The notes under the pieces: model-generated | Seen by the model: only the letters and a program-made list of their open reading frames with translations | Databases searched by the model: none | Told to the model about the DNA's origin: nothing | Assembly (NCBI RefSeq): GCF_004297125.1 | Contig: NZ_SCVD01000001.1 | Location: 124,001 to 188,000, forward strand | Origin: Phenylobacterium sp. | GTDB lineage: Bacteria > Pseudomonadota > Alphaproteobacteria > Caulobacterales > Caulobacteraceae | Length of the DNA stretch: 64,000 nt | Direction of reading: 5' to 3' | Position numbers and translations under genes: made by a program | Shown: one piece after another, positions 61,612-64,000 of the stretch | Layout: each line of letters begins with the position of its first letter | Numbering within the stretch: position 1 is the stretch's first letter

Positions 61612-62499
61612 ATGAAGTTCAAGAGTTTGGCGGCCGGCGCCGCGGCCGCGGTGCTGGCGTCGGTCGCCATGGGCGGCGCGGCGGGCGCCGTGGTGATCAC
61701 CAACGGCACGATCAGCGTGGGCGTCAACGAGTACGGCCAGCTGCTGTCGAACGACGTGAGCGGCGCCGAGGTCGGCCTGAAGCGTAACGGTGGGGCCGAG
61801 GTGCTCTACCAGAATGCGCCGCGAGATTCCTGGGGCGTGAACAGCGCCAATGGCCCGGACGCCGACGCCTATGCGGATGATGTCAGCGGATCCAGCTTCG
61901 GCGTAGCCGCCGTCCCCGGCGAGTCCAGCTCGACGGCCAACAGCGCCGTGACGACCGTGCTCACCGACAGCTTCAAGGTCGTCCAATCGTTCAGCTTCGT
62001 CGGCGACGATGTCCTGGCGATCAAGGTCGACCTGACGAACACGTCCGGCGACGCGATCGACGCCATCTTCCAGCGCCTCGCCGAGTTCCACATCGACGAG
62101 AACGTGGAGTATGCGACCAACCCGTTCAGCACCGGCATCCAGACCACGACGGTCGGCTTCGAGGAGCAGCGCGTGTCGCAGGATTGGTTCTTCCCCTGCT
62201 GCACCAGCGATCCCTTCAACTATGGCGCTGGGTTCCGGTTGAACCTCGGCACGATGGCCGCGGGCCAGACGCGTTCCTTCACCTACTACTACGGCCTGGG
62301 CGACGGCGGCATCGCCGACCAGTTGAAGGCCGCTGGCGCGAGCGACGTCGTGATGGTGGCGAACGAAGGCGCTTCCGCCGCCGCCGCCATGGGCGTGTCC
62401 GTGGTCGCCGTGCCGGAGCCGGCCACCTGGGCCATGATGATCCTGGGCTTCTTCGGCCTCGGCGCCACGCTCCGCCGCCGCCGGACCGCGCTGGCCTGA
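61612..62499 (+). CDS. PEPxxWA-CTERM sorting domain protein (third of three)
   Basis: A 295-residue exported protein. Signal peptide 1-24 (…GAAGAVV). The body has a beta-rich pattern (TISVGVNEYGQLLSNDVSG) and a conserved CC pair near DWFFPCCTSD. The C-terminus has VPEPATWAMMILGFFGLGATLRRRR, the sorting tag with its hydrophobic segment and Arg cluster. ATG 61612 is preceded by GGGGGAATG. Role unknown. Confidence 0.87.
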   Translation: MKFKSLAAGAAAAVLASVAMGGAAGAVVITNGTISVGVNEYGQLLSNDVSGAEVGLKRNGGAEVLYQNAPRDSWGVNSANGPDADAYADDVSGSSFGVAAVPGESSSTANSAVTTVLTDSFKVVQSFSFVGDDVLAIKVDLTNTSGDAIDAIFQRLAEFHIDENVEYATNPFSTGIQTTTVGFEEQRVSQDWFFPCCTSDPFNYGAGFRLNLGTMAAGQTRSFTYYYGLGDGGIADQLKAAGASDVVMVANEGASAAAAMGVSVVAVPEPATWAMMILGFFGLGATLRRRRTALA

Positions 62500-62527
62500 C
62501 CCCAAGCCTCAGGACCGCGACGACCCG

Positions 62528-62554
62528 AACCCCCGGCGGCCTGCGCCGGGGGTT
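62528..62554. terminator. Strong GC hairpin terminator
   Basis: AACCCCCGGCG (62528-62538) pairs with CGCCGGGGGTT (62544-62554), loop 5 nt, and is followed by CATTCGTT. It closes the third PEPxxWA-CTERM gene ahead of the fliQ promoter. Confidence 0.8.
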
Positions 62555-62560
62555 CATTCG

Positions 62561-62586
62561 TTAATGGCTCCTAGCCCTTTGTTAAC
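62561..62586 (+). promoter_or_regulatory. CtrA-like half-sites upstream of fliQ
   Basis: TTAA (62561-62564) and TTAAC (62582-62586) flank a 17-bp spacer ahead of fliQ. The spacing is not the canonical seven bases, so each is a half-site. GTTAACCATG resembles known Caulobacter fliQ promoter elements. Confidence 0.5.
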
Positions 62587-62652
62587 CATGCCGGGGCAGA
62601 TTGGGGCGTCGGTGGGAGGTTCCGCCGGACCAGCTTTTTCATGAGGTCTTCC

Positions 62653-62916
62653 ATGAGCGGCGCCGAGGTTCTGGACGTCGGGCGTGACGCCATCTGGCTC
62701 ACCATTCAGATCTGCGCCCCGGTCCTGCTCGTGGGCCTGGTGGTCGGCGTGAGCATCGGCCTGTTCCAGGCCCTGACCCAGATCCAGGAACAGACCCTGG
62801 TCTACGCGCCCAAGATCGTCGCCATCTTCATCTCGCTGCTCGTCTTCCTGCCGATGATGGGCGCGCTGATGAGCGAGTTCATGCGCAACATCGCGGCCCG
62901 CATCGCGGGCATGTAG
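62653..62916 (+). CDS. fliQ: Flagellar export gate protein FliQ
   Basis: An 87-residue, two-helix export gate component. The core is IWLTIQICAPVLLVGLVVGVSIGLFQALTQIQEQTLVYAPKIVAIF, the diagnostic FliQ segment. ATG 62653 gives the normal length and follows GAGGTC; an ATG at 62641 adds four residues. Followed by fliR after 13 bp. Confidence 0.95.
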   Translation: MSGAEVLDVGRDAIWLTIQICAPVLLVGLVVGVSIGLFQALTQIQEQTLVYAPKIVAIFISLLVFLPMMGALMSEFMRNIAARIAGM

Positions 62917-62929
62917 GAGCCCCGGCGCC

Positions 62930-63691
62930 GTGGAGTCCTACGCCACAGCCCAGCAGGTCTTCGCCGCCGGCCTCGTGTTCACACGGGTGGCCGCGATCGT
63001 CATGCTGCTGCCCGGCTTCGGGGAGACCTTCATCCCGCCACGCGTGCGCCTGTCCTTCGCGCTCGCCCTCTCGCTGATGCTGTTCCCGCTGTTCGAGGGC
63101 CGCGCGCCCGCGCTGCCCGGCACGGCGACCGGCCTGGCGGGCGAGATCATCCGCGAGCTGCTGATCGGCATGCTGGTCGGCGGCATCCTGCGCCTCTTCA
63201 TGTCCTCGCTGGCGGCGGCCGGAGAGATCGTCTCGATGGCGACGACACTGTCCTTCGCCCAGACCGCCAACCCCATGCAGGCGACGCCCTCGACGACGCT
63301 GGGTTCGCTCCTCGGGACGATGGGCCTAGTCCTGATCTTCGCCACCAACCTGCACCACCTGTTCCTGGGCGCGATCGTCAACTCCTTCGACCTCTTCCCC
63401 TTCACCCGCGACGTGCCGGTCGCCGACGCCGGCCAGCTCGCCGTGCAGACGGTGAGCCGCTCGTTCGCGCTCGGGCTTCAACTGGCGGCGCCGGTGGTGG
63501 TCTTCTCGCTCATCTTCAACGTCGCCACCGGCCTGGTCGGCCGGGTGATGCCGCAGTTCCAGGTGTTCTTCGTGGCCAGCCCGCTGGCGATCGTGCTGGG
63601 CCTGTCGATCTTCGCCCTCAGCCTTGGGACGATCGGCATCGTCTGGCTGGATCACTTCCGGGAGTTGCTCGGCAACTTCGTGCCGACATGA
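62930..63691 (+). CDS. fliR: Flagellar export gate protein FliR
   Basis: A 253-residue polytopic protein from a GTG start (VESYATAQQVFAAGLVFTRVAAIVMLLPGFGE). It contains the FliR family pattern, including the LPGFGETFIPPRVRLSFALALSLMLFP segment, and ends ELLGNFVPT. It forms the export gate with FliP and FliQ. The stop overlaps the flhB start (ATGA). Confidence 0.95.
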   Translation: MESYATAQQVFAAGLVFTRVAAIVMLLPGFGETFIPPRVRLSFALALSLMLFPLFEGRAPALPGTATGLAGEIIRELLIGMLVGGILRLFMSSLAAAGEIVSMATTLSFAQTANPMQATPSTTLGSLLGTMGLVLIFATNLHHLFLGAIVNSFDLFPFTRDVPVADAGQLAVQTVSRSFALGLQLAAPVVVFSLIFNVATGLVGRVMPQFQVFFVASPLAIVLGLSIFALSLGTIGIVWLDHFRELLGNFVPT

Positions 63692-64000
63692 GCGACGCGC
63701 CCGAACGCGAGTCAAAAACAGAAGAGGCGACACCCCAGAAGCTCGCGAAGGCGGCGGAGAAGGGCGATGTCGTCAAGACCATGGACCTGGGCCCGTTCGC
63801 GGTGCTGGCGGCGGTCTGCTCGGTGCTGATCATGCTGGGCGGATGGATGGCGCGCGACCTGGCCCACAAGCTGCTGCCCTTCTTCGCCCACCCCGACACC
63901 ATCTCGCTGGAGGGGCATGGCGGGATGACGGTCCTTCGCTACACCTTGATGGCCAGCGCGCCGGCGCTGCTGATCGTCATGCTGAGCGCCGCGTTCGCCG
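63688..64000 (+). CDS. flhB: Flagellar export protein FlhB, partial
   Basis: The first 104 residues of FlhB are inside the window and the rest runs off the right edge. The conserved N-terminus is SKTEEATPQKLAKAAEKGDV followed by the first membrane helices. FlhB sets substrate specificity of the flagellar export apparatus. Translationally coupled to fliR. Confidence 0.93.
   Translation, partial: MSDAPERESKTEEATPQKLAKAAEKGDVVKTMDLGPFAVLAAVCSVLIMLGGWMARDLAHKLLPFFAHPDTISLEGHGGMTVLRYTLMASAPALLIVMLSAAFA

Overview
The window looks like a high-GC alphaproteobacterial chromosome of the Caulobacteraceae (Caulobacter/Phenylobacterium type). The reasons are: flagellar genes split into the Caulobacter-style blocks flgFGAH, fliLM, fliOP, flgBC-fliE and fliQR-flhB; a perfect CtrA box (TTAA-N7-TTAAC) and a sigma-54 promoter in the flagellar intergenic regions; the alphaproteobacterial SOS box GTTC-N7-GTTC; HWE-type histidine kinase; PEPxxWA-CTERM proteins; and many GTG/TTG starts. 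No rRNA, intact tRNA, insertion sequence or CRISPR array was found.

Layout. 1-11 kb: a divergent LysR/aldo-keto reductase pair, a CNT nucleoside transporter, a methyltransferase, a GST, acetyltransferase, DUF2147, a PEPxxWA-CTERM protein, thioesterase, acyl-CoA dehydrogenase, DUF3253 and a lipoprotein hydrolase. 11-17 kb: an amino-acid dehydrogenase, then a leftward run made of GNAT, an Lgt-like membrane enzyme, a radical SAM protein resembling tetraether lipid synthase (Tes/MJ0619), two paralogous small membrane proteins and a DHA2 exporter. 17-20 kb: a KaiC-like double ATPase overlapping an HWE kinase with a degenerate receiver domain. 20-30 kb: two MFS proteins, small secreted proteins, transglutaminase, a phytoene-desaturase-like oxidoreductase, a four-helix SLATT-like membrane protein, an M20 peptidase and a hairpin-rich 516-bp gap. 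30-33 kb: an SOS-box-controlled radical SAM/UdgX DNA-repair operon. 33-40 kb: TetR-MFS, a VWA (CoxE-like) protein with a second SOS box upstream, a tRNA-like structured segment next to a truncated HTH gene, a second LysR/AKR pair, a tandem plus inverted repeat and a degenerate serine recombinase. 40-45 kb: GNAT, HDAC-like hydrolase, histidine phosphatase and the xseB-ispA-dxs isoprenoid operon. 45-64 kb: flagellar genes, interrupted by a second and third PEPxxWA-CTERM protein, a DUF2268 protease, a Cu/Zn SOD and a two-gene OpuC/EgtUV-type ABC transporter. flhB runs off the right edge.

How the parts work together. The flagellar blocks build the export gate (FliOPQR, FlhB), proximal and distal rod (FlgB, FlgC, FlgF, FlgG, FliE), L ring and P-ring chaperone (FlgH, FlgA) and switch/motor control (FliM, FliL). 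They are placed under CtrA (early operons) and sigma-54 (flgF operon) by visible promoter elements. The radical SAM/UdgX pair is predicted to act in DNA damage repair under LexA, and a sliding-clamp-binding peptide at the end of the first protein fits this. The least explained unit is the Lgt-like/Tes-like cluster, which I infer to modify a lipid or lipid-anchored substrate.
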